Assembly (NCBI RefSeq): GCF_000931445.1
Contig: NZ_CP010849.1
Span: 186,001-250,000 of the forward strand
Source: Streptomyces cyaneogriseus subsp. noncyanogenus
GTDB lineage: Bacteria; Actinomycetota; Actinomycetes; Streptomycetales; Streptomycetaceae
Direction: 5' to 3'
Length of the DNA: 64,000 nt
The notes under the pieces are model-generated. The model was not told the DNA's origin and ran no database searches. It worked only from the letters and a program-made list of their open reading frames with translations. Made by a program: the position numbers and the translations under genes. This document shows positions 54,536 through 62,733 of the stretch, piece by piece. The stretch's first letter is position 1. Every line of letters starts with the position of its first letter.

Positions 54536-55534
54536 CGTGCACTCCCGTCGGTCGGCCGGTTCGATTACCACACACGTTCCAACACACGAGCACACAGGGA
54601 CCACAGTCCCTGCCCTTACACCGATGACCCCGCAACAACCCACCCCACAACAGAGCCACCAAACCACCCCCACCCCACCCCCCGGCCCGCGGTCCACGGC
54701 CCGCGAGCCACGGCCCGGGAAGAACCCGAACCCGACCCGCAGCCCGGGAAGAACCCGAACCCGGCCCGGCCGAACCCACCCCAGCCCCACCCCGGCCCGA
54801 GGAGAACCCGGACCCGACCTGACCGGCCTGACCGGGCCGGGCCGGTCCCGGCCGGGCTGGTCCCGGCCGGGCCGGGCTGGGCTGGACCCTGACCTGGCCG
54901 GGCCGGGCCCGGCCGAGCTGGGCTGGGCTGAGCCGGGCCGGGCCGGGCCGGTCCTCGCCGCGGCGAACGACCTGCCGGACGAACACCACGGCGACCCGTA
55001 CAGACCAGCCACTCAGAAGAATCGTTCCGCCACGCCCCGCCACCCCAGCCCCCGCCACCAACTCACCACAACAACACCCCGACAACCAGCCCCTGGATCA
55101 CCGCAACCGCACCGGGACACCACACCGCCGCGCCACAGAAAGGCCACCCCACCCACCCTCGGCAGCCCCGGGGCCACAGCCCACCCCACCCGACCACCAC
55201 CAGCCCACCCGGCCCACCCGCCAGGCCACCCGGCTCCACCCCACCGGGCCACCCCCGGCTCCACGCCACCGGGCCACCTCAGCCAGGACCACCCCGGCCA
55301 GACCCACCCCCCGGCCGCCCGGCCGGACCACTCCCGGGACACCCCGGCCAAGACCCACCCCGGACCACCCCGGCCGAGTCACCCCGGCCAGACCCGCCCC
55401 CGGGCCGCCCGGCCGGACCACCCCCGGCTGGGCCACGCCGGCCGGGCCACGCCCGGACCACGCCCGGCAGGCCACGCCGGCCGGGTCACGCCGGCCGGGG
55501 CGGCCCGGCCGGCTCACCTCACCCGGTCACCGCG
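54536..55534. other. 1-kb C-rich intergenic stretch
   Basis: Between the P450 and the receptor gene. It contains irregular CCGGCCGGGC(T/C)GG and GAACCCGAACCCG repeats (54710-54960) and CCACCCC-type repeats (55150-55510). The first 90 bases after 54536 should contain the P450 promoter. I see no gene and no clear ARE. Confidence 0.45.
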
Positions 55535-56236
55535 TCACCCGGTCACCGCGGGAGCCAGCCCCCCGGACCGGGCCCCGTCCTGCGCACCGACCGCCTCCTC
55601 ATACACCCGCCCGGCACGCTCCGGAGCGAAATCCATCTGCGCCAGCACCGCCGGAACCGCCACCGCCGGCAGCACATGCCGGTACAGATCCGCCACCCGC
55701 TCGGGCATGTCCTCACGGCCGGTCATGATGTTCGACAGCACCTGCACCCCCGTCATCCCACCCACCAGCACCTTCGTCACCCGGACCAGGTCCACGTGCG
55801 CCAGGACCTCCCCCGCCGCCTTCGCCTCCTCCAGCACCTGCAGCGTGTGACCCTCCCACGCCTGCATCGGCATCCGCCGGTCCAGCTCGTCCCGCGGCGC
55901 CCCCTGATCCACCGTCAACCGCACACTCCCCCGCACGATCGCATCACCGGTGTCCCGCTGCAGCAGATACGCCAGCAGCAACGCCTCATCCAGCGACCGC
56001 TGCAGACACAACTCCCGCCGCGGCACCACCGGAAGCGCATGCACCTGCTCAGCCAGCACACTCTGCGCCAGCTCGGCCTTGGACGGAAAATGAAAATACA
56101 ACGCCCCCTTGGTCACACCCGACCGCTTCAAGATCTCCGCGATGGTCGCCGCCTCATACCCGACCTCGTCGAACACCTCACCAGCCGCGACCAAAATCGC
56201 CTGCCGCGTACGCGTCGCACGTTCCTGGCGCGCCAC
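55535..56236 (-). CDS. Gamma-butyrolactone/butenolide receptor (AvaR1-like TetR regulator)
   Basis: A 233-residue TetR-family receptor. The DNA-binding domain is RQERATRTRQAILVAAGEVFDEVGYEAATIAEILKRSGVTKGALYFHFPSKAELAQSVL, nearly the consensus of ArpA-type receptors. The ligand domain has VRGSVRLTVDQGAPRDELDRRMPMQAWEGHT, where the conserved Trp contacts hormone in this family. GTG 56236 follows GGAGG at 8 bases; the longer frame to 56263 is less likely. An ARE-like box at 56329-56356 suggests autorepression. Placed between a P450 and an acyl-CoA oxidase, it is probably the hormone receptor of this locus. Confidence 0.93.
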   Translation of the reverse strand: MARQERATRTRQAILVAAGEVFDEVGYEAATIAEILKRSGVTKGALYFHFPSKAELAQSVLAEQVHALPVVPRRELCLQRSLDEALLLAYLLQRDTGDAIVRGSVRLTVDQGAPRDELDRRMPMQAWEGHTLQVLEEAKAAGEVLAHVDLVRVTKVLVGGMTGVQVLSNIMTGREDMPERVADLYRHVLPAVAVPAVLAQMDFAPERAGRVYEEAVGAQDGARSGGLAPAVTG

Positions 56237-56328
56237 CAAAACCACCTCCGCAACCCCCGCCACGTCCGGACCATGACGGATGCCCCACGCCGCGGACGAC
56301 CGGCCTACCGGGACACAACCACCCCCAA

Positions 56329-56356
56329 AAATAGAACCAGGCGTCCGGTTTTACAA
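56329..56356. promoter_or_regulatory. ARE-like box before the receptor gene
   Basis: ATAGAACC and CGGTTTTAC form an imperfect inverted repeat in an AT-rich patch about 95-120 bases before the receptor start at 56236, consistent with autorepression. Confidence 0.55.
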
Positions 56357-56439
56357 CCACTTCCCGCCCCCTCTTTCCCCACCCCGCACCCCACCCGGCC
56401 CACCCCCGCACCCCACCACAAGCCACCCCCCGCACCCTG

Positions 56440-57293
56440 TGCTCGCGGCGGCCGAGGTGGCGGGTCAGAGCTCGCCAGTTCTTCAGGTGAGCGATGCCGT
56501 GCTCGACGCGGATGCGTCGTGACGAATGTGCCTTGCGCTGCCGCTCGTACATCTCCTCGTACCAGTCCGGAGCGTTCTTCTTGAACTTGCGGTGCGGTGG
56601 TGTCACCACCCGGCCGCCGGTCTGCGCGCCCAGGCCCTGGTAGCCGGCATCGGCGAGAATTTCCACGGAGGGCCCGTCGACCAGGAGCTTGACCAGCCCT
56701 GACTGGCGAGCGTGGGTGATGTCCGCGCAACTTCCGGGCTTGGTCGGGCTGCAGAACAGCACCCGGCCGTCCCCGTCCGTGAGCACCATGGTCTTGACGG
56801 CGTTCTGCCTGCTCTTGCCGGAGATGAACTTGTCCCGGTCCTTGCGCCCGGCGGCCGGCCGCCGGACCCGGATCTCGGTGCCGTCGACGATCCCGGTCCT
56901 GCCCCCGGAGCCGAGGTGGTCGACGACCTCGGCCAGCGTCCGCAACCGCACGTCGGGACTGACGGTGCAGCCTCGCTCGGCGAGCAGGGGCCGCACCTCA
57001 CCGACGGCGCGTGTGATGGTGGAGCGGTCCACGCCGAACCAGCAGGCGAGCACGTCGTACGTGGCCCCGTGACGGAGGTGCACGAGGGTGGCCAGGAGCC
57101 GGTCGACGAAGACGAGCCGGTGCTTCGCGCCGGCGCCTACGGCCCGCTTCCGCTGCCTGGACGCCAGCCCGGCCTGATGCCGTTCATGCCACAACGGGCC
57201 CAGCTCGGCCACGAGTTCAGCGATCACGTCGGCCGACAGGCCCGTGATCCTCCGGTCGCTGATGATCGCTGCACGAGACACGTTCCCCACCAC
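56440..57293 (-). pseudogene. IS5-family transposase, C-terminally truncated
   Basis: The frame from GTG 57293 begins MVGNVSRAAIISDRRITGLS and carries the DDE-type core: IVDGTEIRVRRPAAGRKDR, KSRQNAVKTMVLTDGDG, ADAGYQGLGA and RIRVEHGIAHLKNWRALTRH, where the last Glu is the catalytic one. After LGRREH near 56440 similarity stops and the frame runs on into unrelated DNA overlapping the receptor promoter, so the last roughly 30 codons and one IS end are missing. I could not find a matching inverted repeat pair. It separates the receptor gene from the oxidase, so it probably inserted within the hormone locus. Confidence 0.85.
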
Positions 57294-57354
57294 ACGACCA
57301 TGATCGACGATCAGGACCTCGACGCCTCACCGCCTACCGTGCACGAGCTCGCTA

Positions 57355-57585
57355 GGGCACCACCCCCCACACCCACACCCACACCGGCACCGGCACCGCG
57401 ACCACCGGCACCGGCGCCCCGCACACCGGCACCTCCACCGGCGCCCGCGAGGCCGGCACCCACACCGGCACCGGCCCCGGCACCCCTCACACCAACACCG
57501 ACACCACCGCCACCGCCGCCGCCACCGCCACCGCCGCTGCCACCGCCGACGCTGCCGCTGCCGTCACCGACCCCGGCGCCGCCCC
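57355..57585. repeat. CACCGG/CACCGC low-complexity tract before the oxidase
   Basis: About 230 bases of near-pure C plus A/G in CACCGGCACC, CACACC and CACCGCC units. The frame shared with the oxidase is open back to a TAG near 57352 but has no start codon before ATG 57590. No normal promoter or ribosome site is visible, so oxidase expression signals are unclear. Confidence 0.75.
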
Positions 57586-57589
57586 CCTC

Positions 57590-59593
57590 ATGATCGCTAC
57601 GACGTTCGAGGCCGGCCCGGTCGCCACCGGCACCCCCCGCGCCGGCGAACTCTCACGCCTGCTCTTCGACACCGACGGCCCCGACCACTCCCACGACACC
57701 TGGCGCGCACTCGTCTCCCGCGACGAATTCCGCTACAACCCCCACCTCACCCGCACCGAACGCATCGCCCAGTCCTACCGAAGACTCCGCCTGGTCAACG
57801 ACACCCTCGACAACCCCCAAGACCTCGCCCGCAACCCCGGACGCCTCGCCGCCCTCCACGAATGGATCGGCTTCACCGACGGCGGCCTGTGCACCGTCGC
57901 CAGCATCCACTACAACCTCTTCCTCGGCAGCCTCCTCGACCACCCCCACCCCACCCGCGACCTCACCCCCTACACCACCCTCGAAAACACCGGCACCTTC
58001 CTCTGCACCGAACTCGACCACGGCAACGACGCCGCCGCCCTGGAAACCACCGCCCACTACAACCCCACCACCAACGACTTCACCCTCCACACCCCCACCC
58101 CCGGCGCCCGCAAATTCATGCCCAACACCAGCCTCACCGGCGGACCCAAAACCGCCCTCGTCGCCGCCCGCCTCATCACCGGCACCAAAGACCACGGCGT
58201 CTACCTCTTCCTCACCCCCCTCCACACCCACAACCAACCCCACCCCGGCATCACCATCCAACCCCTCCCCCCCACCAACGGCCCCACCGTCGACCACTGC
58301 CTCACCGCCTTCGACCATGTGCGGCTGCCGCGCGAGGCGCTTCTGGAGGGGGTGCACGGCCGGCTGGCCCCCGACGGCACCCTGACCAGCTTCCTCGGAA
58401 ACCGGCGGAAACGGTTTCTGCGCTCCATCGGCCGGGTGACGGCGGGAAAGCTGTGCATGAGCGCCGGCACCCTGGGCATCACCCGAGCCGCGCTGACCAT
58501 CGCCGTGCGCTACGCCCACAGCCGCCTCGTGAGCGCGTCCAGGGCCGGTGAGCGGGTGCCCCTGGCCGCCCACCGCAGCCACCATGGCCGGCTGCTGGAA
58601 GGTCTGGCGACGGCGTACGCCATGACGTTTCTGCACCGCACGGTGGTGGACCGGTGGGCCGGGCGCACCGAGGAGGACCAGGCCGACGCGGAACGCCTGA
58701 CGGCGGTCGCCAAGGGGTGGATCACCTGGCAGGCCCGCGCGATCACCACCGAGTGCCGCGAACGCTGCGGCGCCCAGGGCCTGTTCCCCGTCAACGGCCT
58801 CGCCGACCTGGCGTCGAACATCGAGGGCGGCATCACGGCCGAGGGCGACAACCTGGTGATCTGGCTGAAGGCCGCGAGCGAGATGCTCTTCGGCCACGAC
58901 ACGACGGCCCGCACCCGGGCCGGGGCCACCGGCGTACCGAACAGCTCCCCCGCACTCTCCGCGCTCGACGGTCCCGCCGCGCCCGCCACTCCCTCCGCAC
59001 CCGGAGGAACAGTCACTCCCGGCGCTCCCGGCGCTCCCGGCGCTCCCGGCGCTCCCGGCGCTCCCGGCGCTCCCGGCGCTCCCGGCGCTCCCGGCGCCAC
59101 GCTGACCGACCCGCGGTTCCTGCACGACCTGCTCGCCGACGCCGAAGGGATCTGGCGGGAAAGGGCCCGCGCCGACCTGCGTGACGGCCCTTCGGGAGAT
59201 CCCCTCGGCCGGTGGAACGGCGCGTCGTCGGCCGCGGTCGAAATGGTCTCCGCGCACGCCGTACTGCAGGCCGCCGGCACGCTCATCGCCGCGGCCGGAC
59301 ACGCGGACGGCCCCACGGCGCGGCAGTTGCTGCGCTCCCTGTCCCGGCTGTTCCTGCTCCGGCATCTGGCGCCGCACACCGGTGACCTGCTCGCCGAGGG
59401 CCGCATGACCGCGGACCACGTACGGGCCCTGCCGGGATCCGTCGACAGCGTGTACGAGGGCCTCGCCCCGCACCTGATGACGCTGGTCGAGGCCTTCGAT
59501 CTGCCCGGGGAGATGCTCTCCGCGATCCCCATCGCCAACGCCGCCCACGAGACGCGCTTCGACCAGATCGTCGACACCCTCCTGTCCGCGTAG
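57590..59593 (+). CDS. Acyl-CoA oxidase (Aco-like, autoregulator synthesis candidate)
   Basis: A 667-residue acyl-CoA oxidase. The FAD-binding region has the family motif FLCTELDHGND near 137-147, ARKFMPNTSLTGGPKTALVAARL follows, and the second half has NRRKRFLRSIGRVTAGKLCMSAG and GLADLASNIEGGITAEGDNLVIW. Eight Gly-Ala-Pro units (about 478-501; 9-bp repeat at 59021-59092) form a collagen-like insert between core and C-terminal domain. In S. avermitilis aco makes the avenolide hormone together with cyp17 next to the receptor avaR1; the gene set here is the same. Codons before 58315 end almost only in C, while those after use normal C/G mixtures. No ribosome site is visible before ATG 57590. 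Confidence 0.88.
   Translation: MIATTFEAGPVATGTPRAGELSRLLFDTDGPDHSHDTWRALVSRDEFRYNPHLTRTERIAQSYRRLRLVNDTLDNPQDLARNPGRLAALHEWIGFTDGGLCTVASIHYNLFLGSLLDHPHPTRDLTPYTTLENTGTFLCTELDHGNDAAALETTAHYNPTTNDFTLHTPTPGARKFMPNTSLTGGPKTALVAARLITGTKDHGVYLFLTPLHTHNQPHPGITIQPLPPTNGPTVDHCLTAFDHVRLPREALLEGVHGRLAPDGTLTSFLGNRRKRFLRSIGRVTAGKLCMSAGTLGITRAALTIAVRYAHSRLVSASRAGERVPLAAHRSHHGRLLEGLATAYAMTFLHRTVVDRWAGRTEEDQADAERLTAVAKGWITWQARAITTECRERCGAQGLFPVNGLADLASNIEGGITAEGDNLVIWLKAASEMLFGHDTTARTRAGATGVPNSSPALSALDGPAAPATPSAPGGTVTPGAPGAPGAPGAPGAPGAPGAPGAPGATLTDPRFLHDLLADAEGIWRERARADLRDGPSGDPLGRWNGASSAAVEMVSAHAVLQAAGTLIAAAGHADGPTARQLLRSLSRLFLLRHLAPHTGDLLAEGRMTADHVRALPGSVDSVYEGLAPHLMTLVEAFDLPGEMLSAIPIANAAHETRFDQIVDTLLSA
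59021..59092 (+). repeat. 9-bp coding tandem repeat (Gly-Ala-Pro)8
   Basis: Eight perfect GGCGCTCCC units inside the acyl-CoA oxidase gene. Such a run is prone to copy-number change by slippage. Confidence 0.95.
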
Positions 59594-59637
59594 CACCACC
59601 CCACAACCCACACCCCATAACCCACACCCAACAGCCC

Positions 59638-60261
59638 TTACCCACCCCCCGCCTCCTGCCCCACGGCCTGCCGCCCCCTCTCCCGCGAGCCGCGCGAGCA
59701 GGAAGCAGCAACGACGAAAGGCCACACCGACTGCACAGCGGTGACAACCCGCTCCGCGACACCCACCACACCCTGACGGTGCATCTCCACCAGGAACCAC
59801 GCCCCACCCACACCCATAAACACCGTCACGACCACACATGGCACAGGACGCAGACACCACGGAGCGGTCCCGACGCCATCCACCGCCAGCACCGGCCACA
59901 CCGCCAGCAGTACGAAACCGACCACGGCCACCGTGCCGTGGCGCAGGGAACCCCCGCTGCTCGGCGCGGGGAGCAACACCACCGCCCACGCCGACACACC
60001 ACCCGCACCCAGCGCCACACGTCCGGCGGTCGCGGCCGCGCGCAGCCCCCAGGCGGTCAGCAGGTGGCAGACTCCCAGGGCCAGCAGGGCTCCGGTCATC
60101 ACCCAGAAGCCCGGGGTTCCGTAGGCCGCCAGCACACTGATCGTCTGGGTAACAGGGTCGTAGTCCGGTCCCCGCAGCGCTGCCGCGATCGACCAGCCCG
60201 CGATCAACAGGACAGGCGCTGACCCCGACGAGAGCAAGACCCATCTAGGTACAAGTTGCAT
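59638..60261 (-). CDS. DUF998-family membrane protein
   Basis: A 207-residue protein with about six hydrophobic segments. The DUF998 pattern is visible in PDYDPVTQTISVLAAYGTPGFWVMTGALLALGVCHL, and the C terminus is charged (CSRGSRERGRQAVG). The start is ATG 60261; no ribosome site is visible, so it may begin elsewhere. Function is unknown. It converges on the oxidase gene, with 44 bases between the stops, and marks the right edge of the cluster. Confidence 0.8.
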   Translation of the reverse strand: MQLVPRWVLLSSGSAPVLLIAGWSIAAALRGPDYDPVTQTISVLAAYGTPGFWVMTGALLALGVCHLLTAWGLRAAATAGRVALGAGGVSAWAVVLLPAPSSGGSLRHGTVAVVGFVLLAVWPVLAVDGVGTAPWCLRPVPCVVVTVFMGVGGAWFLVEMHRQGVVGVAERVVTAVQSVWPFVVAASCSRGSRERGRQAVGQEAGGG

Positions 60262-60448
60262 CGAACGACCATAAAGCGCCACATCGCGCGTCCGTCCCGT
60301 ACACGCGGGCGGACGGAAGGAGCGAGCACGCCCGTGTGAACCGGCTCCACCCCTGTTGATGCGCCGCGGCTCGCGGGGGCCGGTCCCCCGTGCCCATCGC
60401 GTAGGGTCCGTGTCTTGATCACCCGCTGTCCCCACAACAGGAGGACCC

Positions 60449-61411
60449 ATGAACCACAGCTTCGACCGCCGCACGCTGCTCCGCGCCGGCGGGGGTGTCG
60501 GCCTGGCGGCGCTCGGGCTCGGATACGGCGCCGGAGCCGCGTCCGCGGCGGTGCCGACGTCGAAGCGGTTCGAGCTCAGCTCCGTCGATTCGCACGACCT
60601 GTACCGGAACCGCGCTCTCCAAGACGGCACCGTGCAGCAGAGCTTCGCCTTCGACCAGACCAACCGGCGTCTGTTCGTGGCCCAGTTGCGCCAGGGATCG
60701 GACAGCAAGTCCGGTGACCTGTGCATCACCGAGCTCGAGTGGTCGACATGGAACGCGATCGGGCACATGTACCTGACGGGCTTCGGTCACGCCGTCTCGA
60801 TCGGCGCGCAGGCCGTGGGCACCTCGACCTATCTGTGGACCGACGTCGACGCGGACACCTCGGGCTACGGCAAGCGGCTCGCCCGTTTCAAGTACGTGAA
60901 CGGCACCACGCTCGCCGCGTCGTCCTCCGCGGTCACCAAGCGGACGCCCGTGTCCACGGCTGTCCGGCACACCTGCGCCATAGACCCCACGCACGACCGG
61001 CTGATCGTGCGGTACCTGCCGTCGGGCTCGTCCGTGCACCGCTACGCCGCCTACGACCTGACGGCCGCCACGAACGGCGACTTCACCACCCGCCTGGTGG
61101 ACTTCGTGGAGCCGAGCGCCATCGAGGCCGCCAACTTCCAGGGCTACACCGCGTACGGCCAGTACCTCTACTGCCTTTCCGGACACAGCAACACCGACGA
61201 CGCCACCCTCTGGAGCGTCGACATGAACACCGGCGGGGTGACCGAGCGCTTCGTCACCGGGGCCGGCTCCACACTCAGCTTCCGCGAGCCCGAGGGCATG
61301 GCCGTCTACACCACCGCCGCGGGAGAGCCCCGCCTGTTCTTCGGCTTCGCCTCCGGGGACACCACCAACCAACGCCTGTCCAATGTCTTCTACAAGAACG
61401 TGCTGGTCTGA
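60449..61411 (+). CDS. Secreted beta-propeller-like protein with Tat signal
   Basis: A 320-residue exported protein. The N terminus has twin arginines in DRRTLLRAGGGVGLAALGLG, with a cleavage site after the AAS/ASA run near residue 33, so it should use the Tat pathway. The mature part (SSVDSHDLYRNRALQDGTVQQSFAFDQTNRRLFVAQLR and EPEGMAVY) resembles the family annotated as teichoic acid biosynthesis protein C in Streptomyces and the phage tail baseplate propeller. Function is not established. A ribosome site AGGAGG lies 6 bases before the ATG. It is a lone unit followed by two hairpins. Confidence 0.85.
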   Translation: MNHSFDRRTLLRAGGGVGLAALGLGYGAGAASAAVPTSKRFELSSVDSHDLYRNRALQDGTVQQSFAFDQTNRRLFVAQLRQGSDSKSGDLCITELEWSTWNAIGHMYLTGFGHAVSIGAQAVGTSTYLWTDVDADTSGYGKRLARFKYVNGTTLAASSSAVTKRTPVSTAVRHTCAIDPTHDRLIVRYLPSGSSVHRYAAYDLTAATNGDFTTRLVDFVEPSAIEAANFQGYTAYGQYLYCLSGHSNTDDATLWSVDMNTGGVTERFVTGAGSTLSFREPEGMAVYTTAAGEPRLFFGFASGDTTNQRLSNVFYKNVLV

Positions 61412-61434
61412 CGTCTCGCCCACCAGCGCCTGAA

Positions 61435-61499
61435 CCCGTCGCCGCCAACCCGGTGGCGACGGGCTCGCGACGCCCGGCCGGGCACCACCGGCCGGGCGT
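61435..61499 (+). terminator. Tandem terminator hairpins after the secreted protein gene
   Basis: A first stem pairs 61435-61443 with 61455-61463. A second stem of 12 bp lies at 61470-61499 with a 6-base loop. They separate the secreted protein gene from the convergent Lrp-type regulator. Confidence 0.75.
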
Positions 61500-61582
61500 T
61501 CCGGCATGTCCGTACACCGGTACACCGGGTACTCGGGGCAGGACGAGACGCCGGTCTTCACGACGACCGCGCCCCTCCCCCG

Positions 61583-62590
61583 TCACCGAAGGGCGCGGCC
61601 TCGCTCGTCCAGGGGCTGGCCCATCCGCTTCACCGCCCGCAGGCCCGTGAGCCACCGCACCACACGCACCCCCGGAAACCGCTCGGCCAGCATCGTCGCG
61701 AACGGGTGCGCGTCCGCCAGGGACGGCAGCCATGCCGTGACGACCAGGTCGGACTCGCCGACACAGGTGGCGACGAGGCGGGTCTCGGATCGGGCGGTCA
61801 GCGCACGGGCGGTCTCCTCCAGCCGGTCGACGGGCACGCGCAGAGCGAGGATCGTCTGCACCGGCCAGCCCGCCGCCTCCCACGCGACATCGCAGCGTAC
61901 GGCGACCCTCCCGGTGTCCATCAGCCGCCGCAGACGGCGGCGCAACGTGGGCTCGCTGACGGCGGCGGCTTCGGCGAGGGCCGCGTACGAGGCGCGGCCG
62001 TCGGTGGACAGGGCCGCCAGGATGCGCTCGTCGGCGGCGTCGAGGGGCCGGCGCGGCACCGGGCTCACGACGGCGCGGGCCGGTTCCGTCAGCTCGCGCA
62101 GGCGGCGTACCTGCGCGGGGCTGAGCGCCCGCAGCCGCCACTTGCTGCCTTCCTTGTGCAGCCGGGTCACCCAGCAGGTGCTGGACTGCAGCAATCCGTC
62201 GACCGCGGCGAACGGGCCCAGCAGGTAGTCCGCCAGCGCCTGCCGGTCGGGAGCCGCGACCGTGAGGTGCAGATCGCCGTCGCCGGAGACGATCTCCACG
62301 GAGAGCATCTGGGGATGTGTCGCGAGGGTCTGCGCGATGGTGCTCAGGCGGCCGGGGGCGCAGACAGCGGTGATGAGGGCGTTGACCGGGTCGCCGAGTT
62401 GCCCGGCGAGATCGGGGCGGTAGGCGGTGACCCAGGCCAGGCCCTCGCCGGAGAGCCGCGCCCAGTGCCGTGCGGCGGTGGTGGGACTGATGCCGAGGAC
62501 GTCGCCGAGCACGTTCCACGGGAGGCGCGGGCTGATCTGGAGCGCGTGCAGCAACTGCAGATCGGTTTCGGACACGGTGACGGATTCCAT
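61583..62590 (-). CDS. Lrp/AsnC-family regulator, tandem two-domain form
   Basis: A 335-residue protein with two AsnC-type helix-turn-helix units. The first has DLQLLHALQISPRLPWNVLGDVLGISPTTAARHWARL, the second DAADERILAALSTDGRASYAALAEAAAVSEPTLRRRLRRL, each followed by an Lrp-type ligand (RAM-like) region. Such duplicated forms are frequent in Streptomyces. ATG 62590 (MESVTVSE) is preferred to the TTG at 62599. It is divergent from the MFS gene at 62734 and probably represses it, responding to a small molecule such as an amino acid or drug. Confidence 0.9.
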   Translation of the reverse strand: MESVTVSETDLQLLHALQISPRLPWNVLGDVLGISPTTAARHWARLSGEGLAWVTAYRPDLAGQLGDPVNALITAVCAPGRLSTIAQTLATHPQMLSVEIVSGDGDLHLTVAAPDRQALADYLLGPFAAVDGLLQSSTCWVTRLHKEGSKWRLRALSPAQVRRLRELTEPARAVVSPVPRRPLDAADERILAALSTDGRASYAALAEAAAVSEPTLRRRLRRLMDTGRVAVRCDVAWEAAGWPVQTILALRVPVDRLEETARALTARSETRLVATCVGESDLVVTAWLPSLADAHPFATMLAERFPGVRVVRWLTGLRAVKRMGQPLDERGRALR

Positions 62591-62733
62591 CGTCGGCAAC
62601 GTACCAGGTGACGGATATCGGCCAGAACCGCGCCGATCGCGAGGCCATGCCGCACGGTGGTCCGCATTCCCGGCGGCTCACCGCCGCGCCGTTCTCCGTT
62701 CACCCTGTCCTCTCCGCATGTCCAGGAGCCCGT

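Noticed and set aside
54536..55534. Small genes in the stretch between P450 and receptor
   Set aside because: All frames are Pro/Gly/Arg- or Trp-rich products of repeats, with no ribosome site and no recognisable family.
57355..57589. A Thr/Ala- or Pro-rich N-terminal extension of the acyl-CoA oxidase
   Set aside because: The frame is open, but there is no ATG, GTG or TTG between the TAG near 57352 and ATG 57590, and oxidase similarity begins after 57590.
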